Part shown: in pieces, positions 26,102-37,948 of the stretch
Position numbering within the stretch: position 1 is the stretch's first letter
How the letters are laid out: each line of letters opens with the position of its first letter
Assembly: GCA_038207625.1 (NCBI GenBank)
Contig: JBBQZO010000001.1
Coordinates: forward strand, 248,001-312,000
Direction of reading: 5' to 3'
DNA length: 64,000 nucleotides
Origin: JBBQZO01 sp038207625
GTDB lineage: Bacteria; Pseudomonadota; Gammaproteobacteria; Burkholderiales; Burkholderiaceae_D
Made by a program: the position numbers and the translations under genes
Notes under the pieces: generated by a model
Seen by the model: only the letters and a program-made list of their open reading frames with translations
Told to the model about the DNA's origin: nothing
Database searches by the model: none

Positions 26102-27961
26102 CTAGCCGACGTCGTCCAGCGTGGCCGTGAGCGCGCCGCGCAGCGCATTGCACACAACGATCTGCGTGGCGCCGGCCAGCATCGCGCGCGTGATCAGCGC
26201 TTCGCGCGCGTCCCATTCTTCCAGCAGAACGCCGCGCATGATCCCGGGAAGCACGCCGCAGGCCAGCGCCGGCGTCAGCCATTGCCCGTCGATCTGCACA
26301 AACACATTGCTACGTCCGCCCTCGGTCAGTTCGCCCCGTTCGTTGAAGAACAGCGTGTCGAAGGCGCCGTGCGCCTCGGCGTCGCGCCACGCGGCGTCGT
26401 AGCGGCTGCGCACGCTGCTCTTGTGGCGCAGGAACAGCCCGTCGGCGGCGCTGGCGTCGGCGGCGAGCAGCACGCGCACCGCTTGCGTCAGTGGCGTCAA
26501 CGGCGCGCTCTGGATGGCGATGGCGCCGGCCTGGTCGATGGCCAGGCGCAGCCGGTGCGCGGGCCCGTCGGGTAGCGCGGCGCAGGCCGCGTCGACCGCC
26601 GTCGCGATGGCCGTCAGGTCGCAGGCAAAGCCGAAATACATGGCCGACGCATGCAGTCGCGCCAGGTGGCGCGCACGGTGGCGGCAGCCGTCGGCGCGCG
26701 TGGCGTGCATGGTCTCGAACAGCTCGAATTGGTTTGGCAATCCGGTCAAAAAGCGCGCCTTGAGCTGGCATTCGGCGTACTCGTCATCTGCCACACTGTC
26801 GAACACGATGCCGGCGCCCACCCCCATCTGGCCACGCCGTACGCCGTCCACCGGCGCTTGCAAGGCGAGTGTGCGGATCGGCACCGACAGGCAAAATTCA
26901 CCCACGGCGGCGCCCGCGCCGGGCGGATCGAACCAGCCGATCGCGCCGGTGTAGACGCCGCGGGCGGCCGGTTCCAGTTCGCGGATGATTTCCATGGTGC
27001 GCCGCTTGGGCGCGCCGGTGATCGAGCCGCACGGGTAGAGCGCTTTGAAAATCTCGGCAAGGCTGGCGTCCAGACGCAGGCGCGCGCGCACCGTCGACGT
27101 CATCTGCAGCACGCTGCTGTAGCGCTGCACCTCGAACAGTGCCGGCACCTGCACGCTGCCGGTGACGGCAACGCGGCCCAGGTCGTTGCGCAGCAGGTCG
27201 ACGATCATCAGGTTTTCGGCGCGGTTCTTCGGGTCGGCGGCCAGCGCGGCGGCGGCGCGCGCGTTGTCGGCGCTGTCGTCGCAGGCGGGTGCGGTGCCCT
27301 TCATCGGACGCGCCAGCAGTTCGCCGCCGGCGTGGCGCACGAACAGCTCGGGCGACAACGACAACACGCAACTGCCGTCGGGCAGCGCGATCAGCGCGCC
27401 ATAGGGCACCGGCTGGCGCGCGCGCAGGCGTGCGTACAGCGCGCAGGGCGAGCCGAAGGCGTCAAACGCGAGCCGGTAGGTGTAGTTGACCTGATAGGTG
27501 TCGCCCGCCTCGATGTAGGCGTGGATGCGCGCGAGCGCGGCGCTGAACTGCGCCTGGTTGACGTTGGCGCGCACCTGGGCGATGCCGGCCGGCGCGGCGT
27601 CGTGCGCGGTGCGCGCGGCCAGCCATGCGGCCACCTGGTCAGGCGCGAGCTGTTGGCAGCGCTCGAACAGCAGCACCTGCGCCAGCGGCCCGTCGAGATC
27701 GTGCGTACCGGTGCCCAGCAGATGGCCACCCAGCTCATAACTGAGCACGGACACCGCGTACAGCCCGCGCTCCAGCGCGGCCTGCATGTCGCCCAGCAGC
27801 GCCGGCCAGCCAGCGACGTCGGCGCAGCGCAGCGTGCCCTGGTGGCCGGTGTACAGGCGCGAGCGCGCATGCGGCGCGTCGACGGCGCTGGCGTCGTCCA
27901 GCAGCGCGTAGCAGTCGGCGCTGTTCATCGGGACCGCGAAAGGGGGAGGGGAAGCATGCAT
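26102..27961 (-). CDS. pabB: Aminodeoxychorismate synthase component I fused to aminodeoxychorismate lyase
   Basis: A 619-residue two-domain protein of folate biosynthesis. Residues 1 to about 375 are PabB, which aminates chorismate: PVPYGALIALPDGSCVLSLSPELF, LARPMKGTAP, the catalytic NLMIVDLLRNDLGR, YPCGSITGAPKRRTMEII and GVGAGIVFDS. The remainder is PabC, a PLP lyase releasing 4-aminobenzoate: FELFETMHA, the PLP Lys region FLRHKSSVRSRYD, NERGELTEGGRSNVF and GVLPGIMRGVLLEEW. The same polypeptide thus performs two consecutive steps. The ATG at 27928 (MNSADCYALL) is an equally possible start; neither has a good RBS. slmA lies 29 bp upstream on the same strand. Confidence 0.92.
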   Translation of the reverse strand: MHASPPPFAVPMNSADCYALLDDASAVDAPHARSRLYTGHQGTLRCADVAGWPALLGDMQAALERGLYAVSVLSYELGGHLLGTGTHDLDGPLAQVLLFERCQQLAPDQVAAWLAARTAHDAAPAGIAQVRANVNQAQFSAALARIHAYIEAGDTYQVNYTYRLAFDAFGSPCALYARLRARQPVPYGALIALPDGSCVLSLSPELFVRHAGGELLARPMKGTAPACDDSADNARAAAALAADPKNRAENLMIVDLLRNDLGRVAVTGSVQVPALFEVQRYSSVLQMTSTVRARLRLDASLAEIFKALYPCGSITGAPKRRTMEIIRELEPAARGVYTGAIGWFDPPGAGAAVGEFCLSVPIRTLALQAPVDGVRRGQMGVGAGIVFDSVADDEYAECQLKARFLTGLPNQFELFETMHATRADGCRHRARHLARLHASAMYFGFACDLTAIATAVDAACAALPDGPAHRLRLAIDQAGAIAIQSAPLTPLTQAVRVLLAADASAADGLFLRHKSSVRSRYDAAWRDAEAHGAFDTLFFNERGELTEGGRSNVFVQIDGQWLTPALACGVLPGIMRGVLLEEWDAREALITRAMLAGATQIVVCNALRGALTATLDDVG

Positions 27962-27990
27962 ACGAGGGAAAGCGCGAGCAAAGCGCGATT

Positions 27991-28566
27991 TTACGCCAGC
28001 AGCAAAGCGATCTGCAGCGCCATCGCGTCGGTCGGGTTGTGCTTGAAGCCGCTCTTGGCGTAGCGCTGCCAGCGTCCCAGCACATAGCTCACCAGCAGGC
28101 CGGCGCGCGCGCTCACGTCGGCCTCGCTGCCGTGCCCGTTCAGCACGGCCAGCCGCAGCGCCTGTTTGAAGGCCAGTTCGACCTTGTCGACGAACTGGTT
28201 CATGCGCAGTTGCAAACGCTCGTCCTCGTTGACCAGCGCGTCGCCGATCAGCACGCGCGTCATGCCGGGGTTGTTGGCGGCGAAGCTGAGCAGCATCTGC
28301 AGCATCGCGTGCGCCTGCAGCAGGCCGTCGCTTTCGCGCTCGGCGATCTGGTTGATCAGCCCGAACACGGACGTCTCGATGAACTCGATCAGACCTTCGA
28401 ACATCTGGGCTTTGCTGGCGAAGTGGCGGTACAGCGCCGCCTCGGACACCTCAAGGCGGGCCGCCAATGCCGCGGTGGTGATCTTTTCGCCCTTGGGCTG
28501 CTCCAGCATGGCCGCCAGGGCCTGGAGAATTTGCAGTTTGCGCTGGCCCGGCTTGGTACTTGCCAT
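27991..28566 (-). CDS. slmA: Nucleoid occlusion factor SlmA
   Basis: A 191-residue TetR-family protein. The N-terminal helix-turn-helix is ITTAALAARLEVSEAALYRHFASKAQMFEGLIEFIE, almost the SlmA signature, and the C-terminal half gives the regulatory helices ending GRWQRYAKSGFKHNPTD. SlmA binds specific chromosomal sites and antagonises FtsZ to prevent division over the nucleoid. Length matches the family. It follows the HAD nucleotidase gene after 30 bp on the same strand, an arrangement seen with argB in related betaproteobacteria. Confidence 0.93.
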   Translation of the reverse strand: MASTKPGQRKLQILQALAAMLEQPKGEKITTAALAARLEVSEAALYRHFASKAQMFEGLIEFIETSVFGLINQIAERESDGLLQAHAMLQMLLSFAANNPGMTRVLIGDALVNEDERLQLRMNQFVDKVELAFKQALRLAVLNGHGSEADVSARAGLLVSYVLGRWQRYAKSGFKHNPTDAMALQIALLLA

Positions 28567-28596
28567 GGTGTCCCGAGGAGGTGATAGGTGGAAGTG

Positions 28597-29325
28597 TCAG
28601 CGCAGCCGCGCCAGACGCGCGGGCAAGTGCCGCACAGATTTTACTTTGACATCGACATAAGCGGGGCGTTTTAACACGCCGGGCAGCTTGGCCATGCCGA
28701 TCGGGTCGCTGCTACGCAGGTATTGGGTGACCCACACGGTGCGCATGCCCAGCGACTTGGCCGCGCGCAGATTGGCCAGCGTGTCCTCCACCAGCACCAC
28801 CCGGTGCGCCGCCACGCCGTGCCGGCGCAACAGCCGGCGCAGCATCAGCGTGGACGGCTTGGGACGCAGGCGCCGGTGCACCAGCATGTCCTCAATCGCG
28901 ATATGGTGGCTGAAGTGGCGCGCCAGTCCCAGGTGGCGCAGCACGTCGCCCGAGTAGCGCGTGGGCGCGTTGGTGAGCAGCAGCTTGCGCCCCGGCAGGC
29001 GGCGCAGCAGCTGGCCCAAACCGCGTTCCCAGCGCAGCAGCGCGGCCAGCTCGGGCAGATCGTGGGTCTGGGCCAGGAATTCGTCGGCGCGCACCGCGTG
29101 GTGCAGCATCATGCCCAGCAAGGTCGCGCCATAGCGGCGCCAGTAGCCCAGCCGGGCCGCGTCGACGGTGGCGCGGTCGGCCGGCGTGACGCCGTCGCCC
29201 AGCACGTGCCCGATGAACGTGTTCATGCGCGCGCTGATGGCGGGGAACACCGCGTGCGAGGCGTCGTGCAGCGTATTGTCGAGATCGAACAGCCACAGCG
29301 GCCCGGACCGGTTAAGATTTGACAC
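28597..29325 (-). CDS. Pyrimidine 5'-nucleotidase-like HAD hydrolase
   Basis: A 242-residue haloacid-dehalogenase-fold phosphatase. Motif I is LFDLDNTLHD (nucleophile and acid Asp near residues 14 and 16), motif II the Thr of LLLTNAPTRY, motif III the Lys in RPKPSTLMLR, and motif IV VVLVEDTLANLRAAKSLG. This matches the Sdt1/YjjG-type pyrimidine nucleotidases. It starts with GTG at 29325; the divergent TraB gene begins at most 38 bp away. slmA follows 30 bp downstream, so both are probably one transcript. Confidence 0.9.
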   Translation of the reverse strand: MSNLNRSGPLWLFDLDNTLHDASHAVFPAISARMNTFIGHVLGDGVTPADRATVDAARLGYWRRYGATLLGMMLHHAVRADEFLAQTHDLPELAALLRWERGLGQLLRRLPGRKLLLTNAPTRYSGDVLRHLGLARHFSHHIAIEDMLVHRRLRPKPSTLMLRRLLRRHGVAAHRVVLVEDTLANLRAAKSLGMRTVWVTQYLRSSDPIGMAKLPGVLKRPAYVDVKVKSVRHLPARLARLR

Positions 29326-29363
29326 AGCGAGTCCTAAGCAAAAAAACCATCAACGAGAAAACC

Positions 29364-30284
29364 ATGCAACGCCAGATTATAGTGATGTTCTTCAGTTTGT
29401 TCCTGCTGGGCGGCGCGCCGGCGCGCGCCGAGGCGCCCGCAGTCGCGGCTGCGCAGGGCACGGCGCGCGGCGCGCTGTTCAAGGTCGACGGGGGCGGTCA
29501 CACGCTGTACCTGTTTGGCACCATGCACGTGGGCCTGCCCGAATTCTATCCGCTCGAGCCGACCGTGCTGGACGCGCTGGCGCACGCTTCCACGCTGGCG
29601 CTGGAAATCGACCCGCTACGCGAGCCGGCCAAGCTGGCCAAGGCGATGCAGGACTATGGCATGTACCAGCCCGGCAGCGCCGGCCAGAAGGCGATGCCGG
29701 GGGCGCTGCGCACGCGCCTGCACCACGCGATGGCGCAGTACCAGGTGGCGCCCGAGTCGGTGGCCGCGTTCAAGCCGTGGCTGGTGGCGACGGTGCTGGC
29801 GCTGGGCGAGTTTTCCAGCCAGGGCTACCGCTCCGATCTGGCCGTCGACAGCCATCTGGCGGGACTGGCGCGGGCCCAGCACAAACCGGTGCTCGAACTG
29901 GAATCGGCGGTGGCCCAGCTGGCGCTGTTTGACAGCATGCCCGAGGCCGACCAGTGGCGCATGTTGGAAGAGAGTGTGGACGCGATCGAATCGGGCAAGC
30001 AGCGCACGCAGGTGCGCGAGATCGCCGAGGCGTGGCGCACGGCCGACCGCGCCGCGCTCGAGACGATCGCGCGCGAGGCGGCCAGCGACACCACCTTGTC
30101 GGGCAAGTTTTTGCAAAAGGTGATGCTCGACGGGCGCAATCCGATGCTGGCCGAGAAAATCGCCCAGCTGCTGGCGCGCGAGCCCAATACGCTGGCGGCC
30201 ATCGGCGTGCTGCACCTGATCGGCGAACATAGCGTGCCGGTGCTGCTGCGCGCGCGCGGGCTGACGGTACAAAGACTGTATTAA
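29364..30284 (+). CDS. TraB/GumN family protein
   Basis: A 306-residue exported protein. A signal peptide (MQRQIIVMFFSLFLLGGAPA, cut near ARA/EA) precedes the TraB/GumN domain: LYLFGTMHVGLPEFYPLEP at the N-terminus with the first conserved GxxH, LELESAVAQLALFDSMP in the middle, and the C-terminal NTLAAIGVLHLIGEHSVP with the second GxxH. These paired motifs are related to Tiki-type metalloproteases, but activity of bacterial members is largely untested. The frame is open to a TTG at 29319; the ATG at 29364 suits the signal peptide. It sits inside the slmA-argB neighbourhood on the opposite strand. Confidence 0.88.
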   Translation: MQRQIIVMFFSLFLLGGAPARAEAPAVAAAQGTARGALFKVDGGGHTLYLFGTMHVGLPEFYPLEPTVLDALAHASTLALEIDPLREPAKLAKAMQDYGMYQPGSAGQKAMPGALRTRLHHAMAQYQVAPESVAAFKPWLVATVLALGEFSSQGYRSDLAVDSHLAGLARAQHKPVLELESAVAQLALFDSMPEADQWRMLEESVDAIESGKQRTQVREIAEAWRTADRAALETIAREAASDTTLSGKFLQKVMLDGRNPMLAEKIAQLLAREPNTLAAIGVLHLIGEHSVPVLLRARGLTVQRLY

Positions 30285-30324
30285 GGGGGCAGTGCGGGAG
30301 GAACAACAGCGGGGGAAATGCGGA

Positions 30325-30399
<75 letters not shown>

Positions 30400-30431
30400 T
30401 GATAGATGGCGGTGGTGAACCGCCAAATGTT

Positions 30432-31355
30432 CTAGTGCGACCGGATCATAGTGCCAAATGCCTGTTCGGTCAAGACCTCGAGCAATAAAGAATGCTCGAT
30501 GCGCCCGTCGATGATGTGCACCGTGTTCACGCCCGACTTGGCCGCGTCCAGTGCCGAGGCGATTTTTGGCAGCATGCCGCCCGAGATGGTGCCGTCGGCG
30601 AACATCTCCTCGATCTCGCGCGCCGACAGGTCCGTCACCAGATTGCCGGCCTTGTCCTGCACGCCGGCGATATTGGTCATCATGATCAGCTTTTCCGCTT
30701 TCAGGATTTCGGCGATCTTGCCAGCCACCACATCGGCGTTGATGTTGTAAGCCTGGCCATCCTGGCCGAAGCCGATCGGCGAGATGATCGGGATGAAGGC
30801 GTCGTCCTGCAGCGCCTTGACCACCGCCGGGTTGATCGCGTCGATCTCGCCGACGAAGCCGATATCGAGGAATTCGCCCGGGTTTTCCTTGTCCGGCATG
30901 GCCATCTTGCGGGCCCGGATCAAGCCGCCGTCCTTGCCGGTCAGGCCCACTGCCTGGCCGCCGTAGTGATTAATCAGCATCACGATATCCTGCTGCACCT
31001 CGCCGCCCAGCACCCACTCGACCACTTCCATGGTTTCTTCGTCGGTGATGCGCATGCCCTGCACGAAGCTGCCCTGCTTGCCGATTTTTTTCAAAGCGCT
31101 GTCGATCTGCGGGCCGCCGCCATGCACCACCACCGGGTTCATGCCGACCAGCTTCAACAGGATCACGTCGCGCGCGAAGCCGTGCTTCAGGCGCTCCTCG
31201 GTCATCGCATTGCCGCCGTATTTGATGACGATGGTCTTGCCATGGAAATTGCGGATATAGGGCAGGGCCTCGGCCAGGATCTGGGCCTTGATCTGCGGGG
31301 ACACCGCGGTCAGGTCGTCATTGGTATCGAGTTTGAGGTCAGTCAGGTGGCTCAT
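30432..31355 (-). CDS. argB: Acetylglutamate kinase
   Basis: A 307-residue amino acid kinase that phosphorylates N-acetylglutamate, the second step of arginine synthesis. Visible motifs are KTIVIKYGGNAM (phosphate binding), NPVVVHGGGPQID, the LTGKDGGLI region with a catalytic Lys, and NINADVVAGKIAEIL. The N-terminal extension before KTIVIKYGG is the length seen in arginine-feedback-inhibited hexameric enzymes, so allosteric control is likely. It is divergent from the sigma factor gene at 31550 and followed by tRNA-Thr. Confidence 0.97.
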   Translation of the reverse strand: MSHLTDLKLDTNDDLTAVSPQIKAQILAEALPYIRNFHGKTIVIKYGGNAMTEERLKHGFARDVILLKLVGMNPVVVHGGGPQIDSALKKIGKQGSFVQGMRITDEETMEVVEWVLGGEVQQDIVMLINHYGGQAVGLTGKDGGLIRARKMAMPDKENPGEFLDIGFVGEIDAINPAVVKALQDDAFIPIISPIGFGQDGQAYNINADVVAGKIAEILKAEKLIMMTNIAGVQDKAGNLVTDLSAREIEEMFADGTISGGMLPKIASALDAAKSGVNTVHIIDGRIEHSLLLEVLTEQAFGTMIRSH

Positions 31356-31549
31356 GGCGGGTCCGGAAATTTGATTTTCGGGGATTTTACAGGCAACTCG
31401 GTCCCCTCTGTGTGCATTATAAGGCGATCTTGTTGTATTTTCTGAGCTGATCCGCTAGGCTCTCGCTGACGGCGCGCCTGTGCGCGGGCACGACGCGGCG
31501 CGTCGGACCGATGCCGCCGCGCCAAACGCCCGCCCAACCTTGCCCGCCC

Positions 31550-32125
31550 ATGACCGATATTGTTGATCTGCACCGCCAGCTCGAAGCGATGCGCCCCCAG
31601 CTGGTGCGCTTCGCCCATCTGCAATTGCGCAATCAGGCGCTGGCCGAGGACGCGGTCCAGGACGCGCTGATCGCGGTGCTGGAAAAGCCCGAGCGTTTCC
31701 AGGGCCAGTCCTCGCTGCGCACCTACGTGACGGGCATCCTGAAGTTCAAGATCATCGACAACCTGCGCGCTTCCACGCGCGAGCGCCAGATCGACACGCT
31801 GGACGACCAGTCCGAGGATGACGTGATCGACGCGCTGTTCGCCGCCGACGGCCATGCGCGCGACATGCCGCGCCAGTGGGGCGACCCGGACTCGACGCTG
31901 GAACAGAAGGATTTTTTCCGGGTGTTAGAGGTTTGCCTCGAAAAACTGCCGGCCAAGACGGCGCGGGTGTTCATGATGCGCGAGTGGCTGGAGCTGGAAA
32001 CCGAGGAAATTTGTAAGGAATTGACGATTACCACGTCTAATGCTTGGGTGCTGTTGTATCGCGCCCGGCTGCGGCTGCGCGAATGTCTGGACCTGAACTG
32101 GTTCGGCGCGTGCGCCGCCGCATAA
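31550..32125 (+). CDS. Sigma-70 family (ECF-like) RNA polymerase sigma factor
   Basis: A 191-residue sigma factor with region 2 (LVRFAHLQLRNQALAEDAVQ, then FQGQSSLRTYVTGILKFKIID) and region 4 (LPAKTARVFMMREWLELETE, then the helix-turn-helix ICKELTITTSNAWVLLYRARLRLRECL), with no region 3 and no extracytoplasmic extension. The C-terminal LDLNWF resembles a conserved betaproteobacterial subgroup (TIGR02943 type). A zinc-binding anti-sigma gene follows 23 bp downstream, indicating a redox- or metal-responsive switch. ATG 31550 is chosen over 31511 because MTDIVDLHRQ starts the conserved domain. Its regulon is unknown. Confidence 0.88.
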   Translation: MTDIVDLHRQLEAMRPQLVRFAHLQLRNQALAEDAVQDALIAVLEKPERFQGQSSLRTYVTGILKFKIIDNLRASTRERQIDTLDDQSEDDVIDALFAADGHARDMPRQWGDPDSTLEQKDFFRVLEVCLEKLPAKTARVFMMREWLELETEEICKELTITTSNAWVLLYRARLRLRECLDLNWFGACAAA

Positions 32126-32148
32126 CGCAGCATCCGCGATCGAGAACC

Positions 32149-32376
32149 ATGGAAAATCACAAAGACGGCTTGAAACCGACCTGCCGCGAAGTGCACCGGC
32201 TGGTATCGGAAGGAATGGATCGCAAGCTGACGCTGGTCGAGCGGGTGCGCATGCGCCTGCACCTGATGGTGTGCGATGCCTGCACCCGCTTCACCGGCCA
32301 GATGGATCTGCTGCGCCGTGCGATGCGACACGGACCGCCGCTCGATCAGCCATTCGACCAGCCGCCCAAGCGATGA
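32149..32376 (+). CDS. Small zinc-finger (zf-HC2) anti-sigma factor
   Basis: A 75-residue protein with the ZAS motif HLMVCDAC (His-X3-Cys-X2-Cys) plus an upstream Cys in PTCREVHRL, typical of zinc-binding anti-sigma factors. No membrane helix is present, so it would act in the cytoplasm. Oxidation or metal exchange at the cluster classically frees the sigma factor. It lies 23 bp downstream of the sigma gene and its stop overlaps the next start (ATGA), so the three genes are coupled. Confidence 0.87.
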   Translation: MENHKDGLKPTCREVHRLVSEGMDRKLTLVERVRMRLHLMVCDACTRFTGQMDLLRRAMRHGPPLDQPFDQPPKR

Positions 32377-32576
32377 GCACCTGCAGCCGTTGCGGCGCGC
32401 AGTTCAGCTGCGCGATGGCCGACCCGGACGGTTCCAACGCGCCGTGCTGGTGCGCCGCGCTGCCCACGGTGGTGCCGGTGCCCGGCGTCCCCGGCGCCGC
32501 CTGCTGGTGCCCGACCTGCCTGCGCGCGCACATCGCCCAGCAGACCGATGACACGGCCCCGTTAAAGCCGGCATGA
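32373..32576 (+). CDS. Cysteine-rich CWC family protein
   Basis: A 67-residue protein with seven cysteines: CSRCGAQFSC near the N-terminus, PCWCAALP in the centre and CWCPTCLRAHI. The pattern CxxC...C...CWC matches the CWC family (PF14375 type), a small zinc-binding or metal-related protein of unknown function. It overlaps the anti-sigma stop and precedes the phosphatase gene, which suggests a common stress regulon, but that is inference. Confidence 0.8.
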   Translation: MSTCSRCGAQFSCAMADPDGSNAPCWCAALPTVVPVPGVPGAACWCPTCLRAHIAQQTDDTAPLKPA

Positions 32577-32610
32577 CGGCGTCGCGCGCGCCATCGACGC
32601 GGAAAGCGGC

Positions 32611-32940
32611 GTGAAAAGAGCGCTCTTCATTTGCACGCAAAACCGGCTGCGCAGCCCGACGGCCGAACAGGTGTTCGCCAGCTGGCCCGAGGTCGATACC
32701 GATTCGGGCGGTCTGGGCGGCGACGCCGAGGTGCCCGTGTCGCCCGAGCAGATCGCCTGGGCCAACATCATTTTCGTGATGGAGAAGGTACACAAGCGCC
32801 GCTTGTGCGCCAAATTCCGGCCATATTTAAACGGCAAACGGGTGGTTTGCCTGGACATTGCGGACAACTACAGCTTCATGCAGCCCGAGCTTGTCACGCT
32901 GCTCGAAGCGAAGCTCGGACGCTTTCTGCGCGCCGGGTAA
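32611..32940 (+). CDS. Low-molecular-weight protein tyrosine phosphatase-like protein
   Basis: A 109-residue protein with the phosphatase P-loop C8-TQNRL-R14-S (CX5R) at the very N-terminus, followed by SPTAEQVF. The usual C-terminal DP motif is represented only loosely by LDIADNYSFMQPEL, and the protein is shorter than classical LMW-PTPs (about 150 residues); it fits the compact COG4551-like group. The GTG start at 32611 gives the correct N-terminus. Substrate is unknown. It is the fourth gene of the sigma/anti-sigma/CWC set. Confidence 0.8.
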   Translation: MKRALFICTQNRLRSPTAEQVFASWPEVDTDSGGLGGDAEVPVSPEQIAWANIIFVMEKVHKRRLCAKFRPYLNGKRVVCLDIADNYSFMQPELVTLLEAKLGRFLRAG

Positions 32941-32988
32941 GCATCGGGCGAGGCGATGCCGAGGTTCGCGCTCCGCGCGCAGCTGGCG

Positions 32989-33357
32989 CTATTTGGCCGG
33001 TGCGGGAGCGGACGGCGCGCAGCGGCAGGCCGGCAAGCTCGCGCGTGCGTGCTCGCTGGCCAGCACGCACTGACCGTCGACCTGCAGCAGGCGCAGGCGC
33101 AGCGGCCGCTCGAGCGAGCGCCCGTCGCGCTGGCGCCCTTCGGTGTCGCGCGAGCGCGCGCGTTCCAGACTGACGCTGTCCGCCTCGACCAGCAGCGTGG
33201 GTGCGAGCTTCACGGGCGCGCCGGCCCAGCCGCTGGCCGCCTGTTCGATTTGCGCGTGGCAGGCCGCGCTGGGCGCCGCCAGCCGGGCCGGCGCATCGTC
33301 CGACAGCGCCGCCGCACTGCAGCCGCTTAGCAGCAACATGCTCGCCAAGCGCCTCAT
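32989..33357 (-). CDS. Hypothetical lipoprotein
   Basis: A 122-residue protein with a lipobox (MRRLASMLLLSGCS) and cysteines at the acylation site, in the middle (ACHAQIEQ) and near the end (GQCVL, CRCAPS). No known domain is recognised. The ATG overlaps the stop of the S41 protease upstream, so the two are translated together and the lipoprotein may work with that protease in the envelope. The longer frame upstream is not used because the lipobox fixes the N-terminus. Confidence 0.68.
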   Translation of the reverse strand: MRRLASMLLLSGCSAAALSDDAPARLAAPSAACHAQIEQAASGWAGAPVKLAPTLLVEADSVSLERARSRDTEGRQRDGRSLERPLRLRLLQVDGQCVLASEHARASLPACRCAPSAPAPAK

Positions 33358-34715
33358 TGGACGATCCGGTTGCTGCGCCACGGTTCGCGCGACAGCAGTT
33401 GCACCGCACTGACGCTGCGCCTGGCCTGCGCGGTGGGCGCGCACGCGCCGCTGCCCGCGTAGCTGAGCGCCCCGGCGAACAGGCGTTCGTGGATGTCGCC
33501 CAGCCGATGGTCCAGGTCATCCTGGGCCGCGCAGGTGGGCGCAAAGCCATCGACGTAGCCGCCCTTGCCTTGCGCGTTCACGCCGGAAAATTCGATCGCG
33601 AAGTAGGCGCTGCCGCAGTTGTTCTTCTGGATGAAACCGTAGGGCTTGCCACAGGTGGTGGCGCCGATCGTCACCACCTGCAGAAACGGGGTGAGGCTGT
33701 TGATGATCGACTCGCTGGCCGAGCAGGTGTCCGCGCCGGTCAGCACGAACACCCGCTTGAGGTTCAGCTGCGGCAGAGTTTGGCCACTTGAACCACTCGC
33801 CAGGAAGCGAAACGTGCTGCTCGGGTCGTTGGTTTTTTCCGGATGCTTGTCGTTGTAGGTGAGTTGTTCGAACACCTTGCCCTGCGTGGCGGCGCCGCCG
33901 ATCATCGCCGCCAGTCCTTGCGCGATGTAGATATAGCCGCCGCCGTTGTAGCGCACATCGAGTACCAGCTCGTCGATGCCGGCTTGCTGGAAGCGCGCCA
34001 TGGCCGCGATCAGCGGCGCCTCGGCGGTGGCGATGTGGTCGGTGAAACTGAGGTAGCCGACCTGTTTGTGATCGGCCGTGGTGACGATGTCGCTGAACTG
34101 GACCGGCGCGGCGGTGACGGTGGCCGCCTGCAGCGTGACGCTGCGCGTGCTGCTGGCACCCGGGTCGAGTAGGTCAAATTGGTTGAGCGCGCCCACGCTG
34201 TCCGGATACAGCGCGGCCAGGCGCACCGCGTCGCTCAATTGCAGGCGCGGCGTGCCGTTGATGGCGACGATCTCGGCGCCGCGCAACAGGCCGTTTTGCG
34301 CGGCCGGCGAGCCCGGTTCGGTGTAGGCCACGCGCAGCCGGTCGCCGTCGCGCATGAAACTGGCGCCGTAGCCGACCAGCTGGCCGGCGGCGCTGAACTG
34401 GTCGATGCTGTCCTGGCTGGCGCTGAAGCTGAAACGGTCCTTGGGCCGCACCAGCAGCGCGTCGAAATAGGCTTGCACGCTGGTGTACTGGCCGGGCGGC
34501 ACGTTGACGATGTCGCGGTACCACAGATAGACGTCGTCCAGATGGGCGCGCACCCAGGTTTTCTGGCCGTCGTCGGTGCAGATGTTGGCCAGGCTGTCCG
34601 GGCCCGTCAGGCGCACCGGCGGCGCAACGCCGGCGCTGGACGGCGCGCCGCCCCCGCCGCCGCCACAGCCGGCCAGCGCGATCAGGATAAGGGTCAGCAG
34701 GTTCAGTGTGCGCAT
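33354..34715 (-). CDS. S41-family (C-terminal processing) peptidase, lipoprotein
   Basis: A 453-residue protease. A lipoprotein signal (LLTLILIALAGCGGGGGGAP) is followed by a short N-terminal domain (DDVYLWYRD, a hallmark of this S41 subgroup), a PDZ-like region (about 125-200, with LLRGAEIVAINGTPRLQL) and the S41 catalytic core. The nucleophile Ser is in TGADTCSASESIINSL near residue 330 and GYLSFTDH begins the core; GATTCGKPYGF carries another conserved block. A Cys before the catalytic Ser is unusual but frequent in this branch. It likely processes envelope proteins. Start at 34715 is set by the lipobox. Confidence 0.88.
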   Translation of the reverse strand: MRTLNLLTLILIALAGCGGGGGGAPSSAGVAPPVRLTGPDSLANICTDDGQKTWVRAHLDDVYLWYRDIVNVPPGQYTSVQAYFDALLVRPKDRFSFSASQDSIDQFSAAGQLVGYGASFMRDGDRLRVAYTEPGSPAAQNGLLRGAEIVAINGTPRLQLSDAVRLAALYPDSVGALNQFDLLDPGASSTRSVTLQAATVTAAPVQFSDIVTTADHKQVGYLSFTDHIATAEAPLIAAMARFQQAGIDELVLDVRYNGGGYIYIAQGLAAMIGGAATQGKVFEQLTYNDKHPEKTNDPSSTFRFLASGSSGQTLPQLNLKRVFVLTGADTCSASESIINSLTPFLQVVTIGATTCGKPYGFIQKNNCGSAYFAIEFSGVNAQGKGGYVDGFAPTCAAQDDLDHRLGDIHERLFAGALSYAGSGACAPTAQARRSVSAVQLLSREPWRSNRIVQ

Positions 34716-34912
34716 GGCTGGCGTTGATGATGGGAGGGAAGAAGCGTATTGTCGCAGAATGCGGGCGCGCTCAGCGCGCGCTGGTGGGTCCCGTTTGAGC
34801 TCGCGCACGGACGCGCCGCACCGGTGCGCGCCGAACGGCAAGAAATCGCTTGCGCAGCAGGCCCGCTTGCGCTCAGACTCGTGCTTGCCGCATTGAAAGT
34901 AAAGGAGCAAGC

Positions 34913-37944
<3,032 letters not shown>

Positions 37945-37948
<4 letters not shown>

